From Acinetobacter albensis (GTDB lineage: Bacteria > Pseudomonadota > Gammaproteobacteria > Pseudomonadales > Moraxellaceae): DNA of 64,000 nt. The position numbers were made by a program, and so were the translations under genes. Of this stretch, positions 9,293 to 17,231 are shown in pieces. Numbering within the stretch: position 1 is the first letter of the stretch; each line of letters begins with the position of its first letter. The notes under the pieces are model-generated. The model was not told the DNA's origin and ran no database searches. It saw only the letters and a list, made by a program, of their open reading frames with translations. The stretch covers positions 1-64,000 of the forward strand of contig NZ_FMBK01000016.1 in the NCBI RefSeq assembly GCF_900095025.1. Reading direction: 5' to 3'.

Positions 9293-9942
9293 ACGGCCTG
9301 TCCTTGTACTGCGAGGGCATCAAGCATGGCTTTATAAAATGCATCTGCTGGATGTGCACCCGCCATAGCAAAACTGCCATCAAAAACGAAGTATGGGACT
9401 CCTTTTCCGCCCGTATCTTTGGAGAAAAAAGGAAAGTATGGTTGCGTTAAAATTTGATCTATAACGTCTTCTGCATAGCCACAATAGGTGGCAATTTTAT
9501 GTAGTACCGCAGATTCGCCAATATTTTCTGAATGTTGAAAATAAGCTGAAAATAGCCCTTCCAACAGTCTTTCACTTTGTTCAGGACTGGATATTTTTAA
9601 AGCATTTATCAATAAACTATGGGCTTTGGCCGTATTGGGCATGCGATAAATACGTTCAAAATCGATGTCTACCCCCACAGCTTTTGCAGCTTGACGTACT
9701 TGAGTTTGACGCCTCCGCATCGCCGTTACACTACCCAATCTTTTTAAATAAAAAGCTTCAAATGGAAGGCCTTCCAGTGGAATCTGAGGCAGCAGTTGTA
9801 CACCGTGCCATCGCAAAACCACTTCTACATCTGGATGACTGTGCTGTAGCTTTTGAATAGCTTGTTGCAACTGGCGCTTTCCAATGAGACACCACGGACA
9901 AATAAAATCAAAAAATACATCAATTGGTAATTGGCGGCTCAT
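9289..9942 (-). CDS. DsbA-family oxidoreductase (FrnE / 2-hydroxychromene-2-carboxylate isomerase-like)
   Basis: 217 aa thioredoxin-fold protein of the DsbA family with a CPWC active site (Cys15, Cys18), a central helical insertion, and the late VPYFVFDGSFAMAGAH segment carrying the cis-Pro (GVPYF). There is no signal peptide, so it acts in the cytosol, as FrnE-type proteins do. Roles include dithiol oxidoreduction and, in relatives, glutathione-dependent isomerisation. It overlaps the neighbouring genes by 4 nt on each side, so it is part of the same transcript. Confidence 0.85.
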   Translation of the reverse strand: MSRQLPIDVFFDFICPWCLIGKRQLQQAIQKLQHSHPDVEVVLRWHGVQLLPQIPLEGLPFEAFYLKRLGSVTAMRRRQTQVRQAAKAVGVDIDFERIYRMPNTAKAHSLLINALKISSPEQSERLLEGLFSAYFQHSENIGESAVLHKIATYCGYAEDVIDQILTQPYFPFFSKDTGGKGVPYFVFDGSFAMAGAHPADAFYKAMLDALAVQGQAV

Positions 9943-11267
9943 GATTGATCCTCCATCTTCTGTGAATTGTTCTGAATTAAAGTCTGCTGATTCGCATGTT
10001 CCATATCACGGTGGTAATGGCGTTTTGCGTAGAAGAATACTGCAGCGGCTGCAATGCTCATTAAAGGCATTAATTGGAACGCGTTATGTAAACCAATAAC
10101 ATCGGACAATCTGCCAACCAATAGTGGTCCAAGCGCAAGTCCTAAGAAATTATTGGCTAAAGTTAAAGTCGCAAAAGCTGTTCCATGCACAGAGTTATGG
10201 GTTAAATTGGCAACCATTGCACTGGATGGACCATTGGTGCCTAAGGCAATAAACATTCCCAAACAAATCAGTACGAGTTGAGGCGTTCCTGCTTCTAATG
10301 AAAATGCCGTCATTAACAAACCACAACCACCTAAACAATAAATGATGGCCAAAAGTACTTTACGGTCAGGGCGATCTTTGCCTAAACGATCACAAAGCAT
10401 GCCACATAAAATAGTACCAACAGCGCTGAACAACACAATAATGGCTGCTGTAATACCCGCTTTGTCTGTGCTCATGCCATAGTATCGATTGAGATAACTT
10501 GGCATCCACACAATAACCGTACCACCAACGAACAGCTGTAAACCACTCGCAATATAAGTTGCTACTACAGATTTGCTTGAATAGAGGCTTCTTAATGGGC
10601 TTTTTTCTGGTTTAATTTTTTGACCATTCGCATCTTTTACACGCGGTGATGCAATTCTTTTTTCTTTAACCACAATTGGATAAAGCAAAGCTAAAATAAG
10701 ACCGAATACCGCCATGCCAGCAAAGGCCCAACGCCAACCAAAATGCTCAGCCATTACGCCCCCTAGGGACATGCCTAAAAATGAGCCAAACACCCCGCCT
10801 GCCATAAAGGCACTGGCCAATGTCGCCCGCATTTCACGTGGAAATACTGCCACCACAACTGCAATACCGACACTGCCATACGCGGCTTCACCCACGCCGA
10901 CCATAAAACGGGCAATAAACATCTGTTGATACGTTTCAGCAACAGCACAGCCTAATGTTGCTAAACTCCATAGCACCGCCATGATGGTTAAACTTTTCAC
11001 ACGTCCAAAACGGTCTGCCAGTAAAGATAAAGGCAAGGTGAGTAAACCCACCATCAAGGCAACAATTCCACTGAGTAAACCCAGTTGGCTGTCAGTCAAT
11101 GCCCATTCACTTTTAATTAAAGGAAACACGGCATTCAGTACTTGCCGAGACATATAATCAGAAATGAGCAAGCCAAAAGTTAAAGCGAAAACCAACCAAG
11201 CATAACGGCGCGGTATATCGATCGACGAATCTGCACTACTTGCAGACACATATTGATGTGCACCCAT
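9939..11267 (-). CDS. Major facilitator superfamily transporter
   Basis: 442 aa with twelve predicted membrane spans, a motif A loop ADRFGR (residues 84-89) between TM2 and TM3, and a longer polar loop in the middle (around KEKRIASPRVKDANGQK). GGAGG lies 4 nt before the ATG. It is coupled by a 4-nt overlap to the DsbA-like gene. It probably imports the substrate of the BKACE/TauD pathway, an organic anion by analogy with similar MFS proteins. The substrate is not determinable from the sequence. Confidence 0.88.
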   Translation of the reverse strand: MGAHQYVSASSADSSIDIPRRYAWLVFALTFGLLISDYMSRQVLNAVFPLIKSEWALTDSQLGLLSGIVALMVGLLTLPLSLLADRFGRVKSLTIMAVLWSLATLGCAVAETYQQMFIARFMVGVGEAAYGSVGIAVVVAVFPREMRATLASAFMAGGVFGSFLGMSLGGVMAEHFGWRWAFAGMAVFGLILALLYPIVVKEKRIASPRVKDANGQKIKPEKSPLRSLYSSKSVVATYIASGLQLFVGGTVIVWMPSYLNRYYGMSTDKAGITAAIIVLFSAVGTILCGMLCDRLGKDRPDRKVLLAIIYCLGGCGLLMTAFSLEAGTPQLVLICLGMFIALGTNGPSSAMVANLTHNSVHGTAFATLTLANNFLGLALGPLLVGRLSDVIGLHNAFQLMPLMSIAAAAVFFYAKRHYHRDMEHANQQTLIQNNSQKMEDQS

Positions 11268-11366
11268 ACAACCTCCATGTATTTTTATAATTTCTATTGA
11301 ACTGGTTTGAGCGATGAGTGCACTCTTTCAAAGCAGTGCATTCATTGTTTTACGTTATATATAAGC

Positions 11367-11388
11367 AGACCAAAACTCCATTTGGTCT
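11367..11388 (-). other. Intercistronic hairpin between BKACE and MFS genes
   Basis: AGACCAAA (11367-11374) pairs with TTTGGTCT (11381-11388) across a 6-nt loop, just after the BKACE stop. No U-run follows in the direction of transcription, so it is more likely an mRNA-processing or stabilising structure than a terminator. Confidence 0.45.
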
Positions 11389-11394
11389 ACTCTA

Positions 11395-12447
11395 TTATTT
11401 ACGCTGTGGCACACCTTTTTGACCGACTTGACGATTCGGTGCCATACCATTTGCGAGCAAAGTTTCTTCAATACTATTGTACTGCACGCCTATACGGTAA
11501 ATTTCACGTGCTTCTTGACCACTTGCAATATCACGACCTAACTCATGCGCAATACGTACGGTTTGTTTGATCTGATCAACCGAACCGAAACGCTCACCTT
11601 TATGATTAATGATTGTATCTTCATTACCCACACGTGCATGCATACCCATTGCCATGGACATCGTGTTAAACGGCAGGACATTCTTCAGTAAAGATTCTGA
11701 GGTTAAAGTACAACCATCTGGAACACGATGAATAAAGTTAAAGAAATTAAATGGATTTGGCCCATCAAAACCACCGCCAATACCAATCCAAGTTAAGTTC
11801 ATTGGACCCATGTATTGACCTTTACGCACCATGCGTTCAAGCGTTTCCAAGCCATGCATACCAGTCAATTGGAAATGGGGTTGGATCCCATTTGCTGCTA
11901 AACGCTTCAAATGCTCAATTAGCCATTCAGGACCTGCAGGAACTGTCATTTCCGCGTAAGCCGCTTGAATTGCAGGATGCTCAAGTGATGTGCCTTTTAA
12001 ATATTCTGGATATAAAAGCTCCATAATATTCATTTGTGTGGTGTTCACGGCAACTGTTACTTGGTCAGGTTTAGGATCGAGTTCAGCCAATTTATGACGA
12101 GTATCATCACTCAACCACATTGCCGCTTCACCGTCACTTTCAGGTGCAAATGAAATTGAACCACCGACCTGAATAATCATGTCAGGTACTTCTGCACGTA
12201 CACCTGCAATCAGTTCATTGAACTTAGATAAACGCTTTGAACCTTTACCATCTAACTCACGCACATGTAAATGTAGAACTGTTGCACCTGCTTCGTAGCA
12301 TTCTACAGCTTTGGCAATTTGCTCTTCCATCGTGACAGGAATATCTTCAGGGAAATCTTGAGGCATCCACTCAGGGCCATAAGGTGCAACTGTAATTACC
12401 ACTTTTTCCATGTTTTCTGGGTGCAAAGAATCATCTAAGAATTGCAT
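11395..12447 (-). CDS. BKACE (DUF849) beta-keto acid cleavage enzyme
   Basis: 350 aa. Family members condense a beta-keto acid with acetyl-CoA and release acetoacetate plus a new acyl-CoA; 3-keto-5-aminohexanoate and dehydrocarnitine are known substrates. The metal-binding HLHVR (His59, His61), IIQVGGS (91-97) and IGIGGG motifs fit the family, and the length is a little longer than the usual ~275-310 aa. The ATG at 12447 has AAGGAA 7-8 nt upstream; the TTG at 12453 is only the longest reading. It is the key clue to the pathway: the substrate should be oxidised to a beta-keto acid before this step. Confidence 0.88.
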   Translation of the reverse strand: MQFLDDSLHPENMEKVVITVAPYGPEWMPQDFPEDIPVTMEEQIAKAVECYEAGATVLHLHVRELDGKGSKRLSKFNELIAGVRAEVPDMIIQVGGSISFAPESDGEAAMWLSDDTRHKLAELDPKPDQVTVAVNTTQMNIMELLYPEYLKGTSLEHPAIQAAYAEMTVPAGPEWLIEHLKRLAANGIQPHFQLTGMHGLETLERMVRKGQYMGPMNLTWIGIGGGFDGPNPFNFFNFIHRVPDGCTLTSESLLKNVLPFNTMSMAMGMHARVGNEDTIINHKGERFGSVDQIKQTVRIAHELGRDIASGQEAREIYRIGVQYNSIEETLLANGMAPNRQVGQKGVPQRK

Positions 12448-12508
12448 ATCCAAATTCCTTTTATATTTTATAAATTGAGAATTAAATAAAATGGTTTCGT
12501 GTTAAAAC

Positions 12509-13357
12509 CTAGTACGTGGCATCGCCAATAATCCCTGCTCGCTCCATTTTGCGGTGACACGCTGGATAATCCATGACGGCATAATGCTGTGTACTACGAT
12601 TATCCCAAATGGCGATACTATTGGGCTTCCAGCGCCAACGAACTTGATACTCTGGAATAGAGGCTTGCGAAATTAAATAGCGCAGTAAATCTGCGGCTCC
12701 CGGATTGGCATCTTGCCCGAAGCGAACCCGCTCTTTGGTGTGGTAATTGGTGAAATGTGTTGTAAATGCATTTACATACAGTATTTTCTCACCCGTTTCT
12801 GGGTGAGTACGCACCACAGGATGTTCGGCATCTGGGAACTGCGCTTTCAATGCTAAACGTTTTTCAATCGGCATTGCTGCACCAAAACTGGCTTCGATAC
12901 TATGACGTGCACGTAAGCCATCAATCTTCGCTTTAATTTCTTCTGGTAAGTTTTCATAAGCCAAAATCATATTGGTCCACATGGTATCTCCGCCGACCTG
13001 TGGCGCTTCTACACAACGCAACACACAACCCATTGGGGGGATTTCACGCCAGCTCGCATCACTGTGCCAAGCATTTTCATAGCGATCAACTGGACTATCT
13101 GGACTTTTGTAAATTTGCACCAGACCGGGATAATCTGGATGACTACCGACTGCAGGATGATCTTCCAATTGTCCAAAACGCTGAGCAAAGGCAATATGTT
13201 CTGCCCGTGTTAAATCTTGATCTCTAAAAAATAAAACACGATTTTTGAGTAACTGAGTACGAATTTCAGAGAATAAGCCATCATCATAAATGGCATCTTT
13301 CAATCGTACACTGCTGAGTTCTGCACCGATGTTGCAGCTTAATTGTTCAATTTGCAT
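12509..13357 (-). CDS. TauD/TfdA-family Fe(II)/2-oxoglutarate dioxygenase
   Basis: 282 aa, the usual size for TauD. The iron triad is His98-x-Asp100 (AWHSDASW) and His258 (NRSTQHYA), and the 2-oxoglutarate anchor is an arginine in the C-terminal HRKMERAG; these positions are almost those of E. coli TauD. Members hydroxylate carbon next to sulfonate, sulfate ester, or aryloxy groups so that the product falls apart, or hydroxylate betaines. Together with the YeiH-type exporter a sulfonate or sulfate ester is plausible, but unproven. The gene lies 13 nt after the quinone oxidoreductase gene. Confidence 0.88.
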   Translation of the reverse strand: MQIEQLSCNIGAELSSVRLKDAIYDDGLFSEIRTQLLKNRVLFFRDQDLTRAEHIAFAQRFGQLEDHPAVGSHPDYPGLVQIYKSPDSPVDRYENAWHSDASWREIPPMGCVLRCVEAPQVGGDTMWTNMILAYENLPEEIKAKIDGLRARHSIEASFGAAMPIEKRLALKAQFPDAEHPVVRTHPETGEKILYVNAFTTHFTNYHTKERVRFGQDANPGAADLLRYLISQASIPEYQVRWRWKPNSIAIWDNRSTQHYAVMDYPACHRKMERAGIIGDATY

Positions 13358-13370
13358 AAGAAATTCCTTT

Positions 13371-14369
13371 TCAAATTACAAAAATTGATGATCCTGTGGT
13401 TTTACGTGCTTCTAAGTCAAGGTGGGCCTGAACTGCATCCTTGAGTTCATAGCGCTGATTAATTTCAATTTTAATTCGACCATTTAAGACATGATCAAAG
13501 AGTTCGTTGGCCAATTCCTGTTTCTCTACGGGGTCTGCAATGTAATCTGCCAGTGCTGGACGGGTCATATACAGTGAACCTTTCATTGCCAACAAAACTG
13601 GGTTGAATTCTGGAATTGGACCGGATGCTGTACCGACACACACCAACAAACCACGTCGCTTTAAAGAGTCTAAAGATGCCATGAAAGTATCTTTACCAAC
13701 ACTGTCAAAAACGACATTGACACCAAGGTCATTGGTTAGTTCACGTACACGTTCAGCCACATTTTCATGACTATAATTAATGACGTGGTCACAACCATGA
13801 GCGCGCGCTATCGCTGCTTTTTCTTCTGAAGATGTTGTCCCAATCACAGTTAAACCAAGTAGCTTTGCCCATTGTGAAACGATTAAGCCGACACCACCTG
13901 CTGCTGCATGTAATAAAATCGTATCGCCTTTTTTAAAATCATAAATCCGGCGCATAAGATAGGCAGACGTCAAACCACGCATAGTCATGGCAGCAGCAGT
14001 TTCACATGAGATTCCTTCAGGAAGCTTGATGAGAACATTTGCATCAATTAATCGTGATGTGCTGTAAGCACCCAAGGTATTTAAAAAGCCGGTATAAGTG
14101 ACACGATCGCCGACTTGAAAGTCGTTAAAACCCTCACCAACTGCTTCTACTACACCAGATGCTTCTACGCCCATGCCATTTGGCAATGGAATTGGGTAAG
14201 TACCGTTACGGAAATATGTATCTGCGTAATTCAAACCAACAGCAACATGGCGTAAACGTACTTGCCCAGCCGATGGCTCTCCGACCTCTACATCTTCATA
14301 ACGCATTACTTCTGGTGAACCAGATTCGTAGAACCGTATCGCTTTATTCAATGTCATTTTCCTATCCAT
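13371..14369 (-). CDS. Zinc-independent quinone oxidoreductase (MDR family, QOR-like)
   Basis: 332 aa medium-chain reductase. GroES-like N-terminal half with VGLNYADTYFRNGTYP, Rossmann motif AAAGGVGLIVSQ (154-165), and NADPH-preferring surroundings. The zinc-ligand cysteines of alcohol dehydrogenases are absent. It is the first gene of the seven-gene cluster. The start is uncertain: the ATG at 14369 lacks a clear ribosome binding site, while the ATG at 14357 has AGGA only 2 nt away; the conserved region begins at NKAIRF either way. Confidence 0.85.
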   Translation of the reverse strand: MDRKMTLNKAIRFYESGSPEVMRYEDVEVGEPSAGQVRLRHVAVGLNYADTYFRNGTYPIPLPNGMGVEASGVVEAVGEGFNDFQVGDRVTYTGFLNTLGAYSTSRLIDANVLIKLPEGISCETAAAMTMRGLTSAYLMRRIYDFKKGDTILLHAAAGGVGLIVSQWAKLLGLTVIGTTSSEEKAAIARAHGCDHVINYSHENVAERVRELTNDLGVNVVFDSVGKDTFMASLDSLKRRGLLVCVGTASGPIPEFNPVLLAMKGSLYMTRPALADYIADPVEKQELANELFDHVLNGRIKIEINQRYELKDAVQAHLDLEARKTTGSSIFVI

Positions 14370-14460
14370 GCTGTATTTTTATTGGGTGCTTCAAAAGCAT
14401 TCATTAAAACTACAACACTCAGAATAGCCCTCACTTTACATAACACGACAGGCACTTAGC

Positions 14461-14474
14461 ATTTTGCGACAAAT
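14461..14474. promoter_or_regulatory. Possible AraC site in the catabolic cluster promoter region
   Basis: ATTTTGCGACAAAT shares TTTTGCGAC plus a following A/T-AA with the minus strand of 6624-6637, upstream of the AraC gene at 6716. A weaker CGACA lies 22 bp away at 14445. Short match only; a tentative operator for the cluster. Confidence 0.3.
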
Positions 14475-14650
14475 CTATTAAAAACTTATAATCAAGTTTT
14501 TATGATGATTAAGATTGGTTGAACCCCCTTTCTTTCTGTCATTGGGTATTTGCTAATACTCTGTAAGAGTATTCAACTCGTTAATTAGTCTCTCTCTATC
14601 TATAAAACTGAGTGTATATTACTAGCCATAGTGGATTATTTAATTATGAT

Positions 14651-15349
14651 ATGAAGAATACATTTTCTGGCAACGCTCAAATTGGAGTCGTTTCTACTTT
14701 TTCTGAACTTATAAATTCGAATTTTAATGGAGATATGAATGCCCTTTGCTGGCATAGAGATTTAGTTGGCGATTTTAAAGAGATTGTGGCTAAACTTGAG
14801 CTAAAAGAGAATATTACAGAAGTTTCAGTTGAGGACCTTTTGGTATTAAAACTTTCAGAAAAAGGTCATTTGGCAAGAGAAATGATCTTAAAAGATATCC
14901 AGTTATTAACTGATTTCGGAGCATCACCTTGTCTTAATTTACTCAAAAGTTACGAACGAGATGAAGAGCTAAATTTCATTTCAACAGATGTATATTCCTA
15001 TCATATTGATCGCTCCCCTATCGAAACAGATACTTTTTTATGTACTTATCATGGTCCTGCAAGTGATATCTTGCCTCATGATCAAGTTGAACAAAAAATT
15101 TTGATTCCAGATATCAGGGAAAAACTCAAAAAATTACATGATGGCCCAGAAGCTGAATTTGAAGCATTTTTGGAAGACTATTTCTTTGACTTGCATTATC
15201 AGCCTAAATCTGCTGCAAAACCTGTGAATTTAGGCTCAGGTCATCTTTGGCGACTGGCAGTAGATCATCCAACACAACAGGTATTACCTTGTGTTCATAG
15301 AGCTCCGACTGAAAAAGAGGGTGAGTATAGACTGTTATTGATTTGTTGA
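14651..15349 (+). CDS. DUF1826 family protein
   Basis: 232 aa from the ATG at 14651; an in-frame GTG at 14612 gives a longer reading with no obvious ribosome binding site. I recognise the DUF1826 pattern: YHIDRSPIETDTFLCTYHGPAS (residues about 116-137) and a C-terminal HRAPTEKEGEYRLLLIC. The conserved His/Asp and His-Arg residues suggest a metal-binding cupin-like fold, but no function is established for the family. No signal peptide. It is a single gene between unrelated neighbours, divergent from the catabolic cluster. Confidence 0.7.
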   Translation: MKNTFSGNAQIGVVSTFSELINSNFNGDMNALCWHRDLVGDFKEIVAKLELKENITEVSVEDLLVLKLSEKGHLAREMILKDIQLLTDFGASPCLNLLKSYERDEELNFISTDVYSYHIDRSPIETDTFLCTYHGPASDILPHDQVEQKILIPDIREKLKKLHDGPEAEFEAFLEDYFFDLHYQPKSAAKPVNLGSGHLWRLAVDHPTQQVLPCVHRAPTEKEGEYRLLLIC

Positions 15350-15536
15350 AGATTTATTTTCTATATCGTTAAAGCGCTCCATAATTTAATTCCACTTGCC
15401 GCCTAGTGATTGATGCTTTGCTAGGCTACCTTTTTCAAAGTAGCACTAGCAGCGTACTATTCAGTATGCACCGTCATATCTGATGTCTCGGATGCGCTAC
15501 TTAGTTATACATGTTGGAGCTACGATTTTACTTAGC

Positions 15537-15935
15537 TTAGTTACCCCGATAGGTTGAATATCCATAAGGACTAAGCAATAAGGGAATGTGATAGTGTTTT
15601 ACCGAAGCATCCGTTTGGAAAATGACAGGAACTTCAGGAAAGAAAGAAGTTTGCTTGTTTTTCTTAAACCAGTCTCCCGTTTTAAACGTGACTTTATATA
15701 TCTTATTATCTAAAGTTTGATTTTCTGGAAATAATGCGGTTACACGACCTTGCTCATTGGTTTTAGCTTCTGAAATTTGTATCCACTTTCCATTTTTTTG
15801 CTCTTCTAAAGTCACTTTTACTTCTGGCGAAGGCAATCCACTTTCTAAGTTAAGTACATGTACACTGAGAGGGTTTTGCGCCATAGCCCAACTTGAAATA
15901 AATAAACTGCCAGCGAATAAAAATAACTTGTTCAT
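15537..15935 (-). CDS. Exported 5-hydroxyisourate hydrolase (transthyretin-like)
   Basis: 132 aa with a signal peptide ending near WAMA/QN. The mature domain begins LSVHVLNLESGLP (His26) and ends HYHIPLLLSPYGYSTYRGN, the C-terminal signature of HIUase. The enzyme hydrolyses 5-hydroxyisourate in uric acid breakdown. Periplasmic versions occur in several Proteobacteria. No urate oxidase or OHCU decarboxylase is nearby. It lies 26 bp after the HbpS-like gene on the same strand and both are divergent from a two-component system, so they may instead form a periplasmic stress or metal response unit. Confidence 0.88.
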   Translation of the reverse strand: MNKLFLFAGSLFISSWAMAQNPLSVHVLNLESGLPSPEVKVTLEEQKNGKWIQISEAKTNEQGRVTALFPENQTLDNKIYKVTFKTGDWFKKNKQTSFFPEVPVIFQTDASVKHYHIPLLLSPYGYSTYRGN

Positions 15936-15961
15936 ATAAAATTATCCTAAATTAAATCGAG

Positions 15962-16441
15962 TTAAATTTGTTTAAGTGTGATTTCTATACCCTGTTGAGC
16001 ACACTGATCATCTTGAATTGACCCACCAGCACCCGCTACGCCAACCGCACCTAATAGCTGATTTTTATACATTACAGGCACGCCACCTCCTAAAAGTAAT
16101 AATTCAGGTAAGCTGGTTAAATTCTGTGAATCAACGCTATTCTGCGCATTACGCATAAACTGTAATGTGGTGACTTTGCTCGAATAAGCAGTAAATGCTT
16201 TTCTTTGTGCTGCAATCAAATTATGAACACCTACTGCTTCGCGACGTTGACTCGTCATGACATTGCCACCCTGATCAAGAACTACAACCGCCGCAGGTTT
16301 TGCACTACCTATACAAGCTTGCATAATGTTTATCACAAGTTGATTCGCAATAGCTAAGTCCATTACATAACTGCTTTGAAGAGCAGAATATGTGATTGAA
16401 CTAAATAAAATTGCAGGAATAAATAGAAGTTTTTTGATCAT
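15962..16441 (-). CDS. Exported GlcG/HbpS-family heme-binding-like protein (DUF336)
   Basis: 159 aa with a signal peptide of about 19 residues (…SSITYS/AL). The rest fits GlcG/HbpS: PAAVVVLDQGGNVMTSQR, AQRKAFTA, and the glycine-rich LPELLLLGGGVPVMYKNQLLGAVGVAGAGG (in segments, residues 109-140). Streptomyces HbpS binds heme and modulates a sensor kinase. Here the gene is divergent from, and 118 bp away from, a response regulator/sensor kinase pair, which makes an accessory sensing role attractive but unproven. Confidence 0.85.
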   Translation of the reverse strand: MIKKLLFIPAILFSSITYSALQSSYVMDLAIANQLVINIMQACIGSAKPAAVVVLDQGGNVMTSQRREAVGVHNLIAAQRKAFTAYSSKVTTLQFMRNAQNSVDSQNLTSLPELLLLGGGVPVMYKNQLLGAVGVAGAGGSIQDDQCAQQGIEITLKQI

Positions 16442-16509
16442 TTCTATTCAGCTAAATGAAGAGATAAGTTAGCTTATATAAAATAAAGTCGTTCTTGCAT
16501 GACAATCAG

Positions 16510-16525
16510 ATTACGAATTTGTAAT
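16510..16525. promoter_or_regulatory. Candidate operator of the two-component response regulator
   Basis: ATTACGAATTTGTAAT is a near-perfect palindrome (14 of 16 bases symmetric) in the 118-bp gap between the divergent HbpS-like gene and the response regulator. Its form resembles binding sites of copper-responsive OmpR-type regulators. A possible -10 (TAATAT, 16547-16552) lies so close to the ATG at 16560, with no Shine-Dalgarno sequence, that the response regulator mRNA may be leaderless. Confidence 0.45.
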
Positions 16526-16559
16526 GTAGTCTTAGACAAATCCAGATAATATGATTTAG

Positions 16560-17231
16560 ATGCACATACTTATTGTTGAAGATGAAACCAAAATTGCTCA
16601 ATTTCTAGCAAAAGGTTTAAATGAATCTGGTTATTTAACTAGCATTACTCATAATGGATTAACAGCGCTAACGTTGCTGCAAGAAAAAAAAATAGATTTA
16701 GTGATTTTGGATGTAATGCTACCTGAAATTGATGGTTGGCAAGTATTAAAGACCTTAAGAACATTTTCTAAAATTCCAGTCCTTATGCTCACTGCCAAAG
16801 ATCATGTCTTAGATCGCGTGAAAGGTTTAGAACTGGGAGCAGATGATTATTTAATTAAACCCTTCTCTTATATTGAACTATTAGCACGGATCAAAAGCCT
16901 CTTGAGACGCAGTGTAAGAGATGAATCTGAATATTATCAAGTTGAAGATCTAATTTTATATCGGCTTGAACGTACTGTTTATAGGGATCAACAAAAAATC
17001 GACTTAAGCGCTAAAGAGTTTTCCCTTTTACACTTACTCATGCAACACCAAGGTGAACTACTCACCCGATCTCAAATTTCCTCTGAAGTGTGGAATATTA
17101 ACTTTGAAACGGATACCAATGTGGTAGATGTCGCTATTCGTCGTTTACGTGCCAAAATTGATGATCATTTTCAACCTAAATTAATTCATACTGTCCGAGG
17201 TATGGGATATCGTTTAAGCGTAAATAAATGA
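16560..17231 (+). CDS. OmpR-family response regulator (CusR/CopR-like)
   Basis: 223 aa. The receiver domain has Glu7/Asp8, the phosphoacceptor Asp51 (ILDVMLPEIDGW), Thr78 and Lys100 (LIKPF). The C-terminal winged helix contains LSAKEFSLLHLLMQHQGELLTRSQI and the DTNVVDVAIRRLRAKID recognition region. The overall type is that of heavy-metal regulators such as CusR/CopR. It overlaps the sensor kinase by 4 nt. No copper efflux genes are present in the window; the divergent HIUase/HbpS genes are the obvious targets. Confidence 0.9.
   Translation: MHILIVEDETKIAQFLAKGLNESGYLTSITHNGLTALTLLQEKKIDLVILDVMLPEIDGWQVLKTLRTFSKIPVLMLTAKDHVLDRVKGLELGADDYLIKPFSYIELLARIKSLLRRSVRDESEYYQVEDLILYRLERTVYRDQQKIDLSAKEFSLLHLLMQHQGELLTRSQISSEVWNINFETDTNVVDVAIRRLRAKIDDHFQPKLIHTVRGMGYRLSVNK

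Noticed and set aside
7945-14369. Carnitine degradation cluster
   Set aside because: BKACE can act on dehydrocarnitine, but carnitine dehydrogenase, betainyl-CoA thioesterase and a CntA-type oxygenase are absent, and a sulfate exporter would not be needed.
15401-15426. GCCTAG...CTAGGC inverted repeat, possible integron attC site
   Set aside because: Core R' (GTTRRRY) and R'' boxes are not found in the right places and no integrase or cassette array is near.
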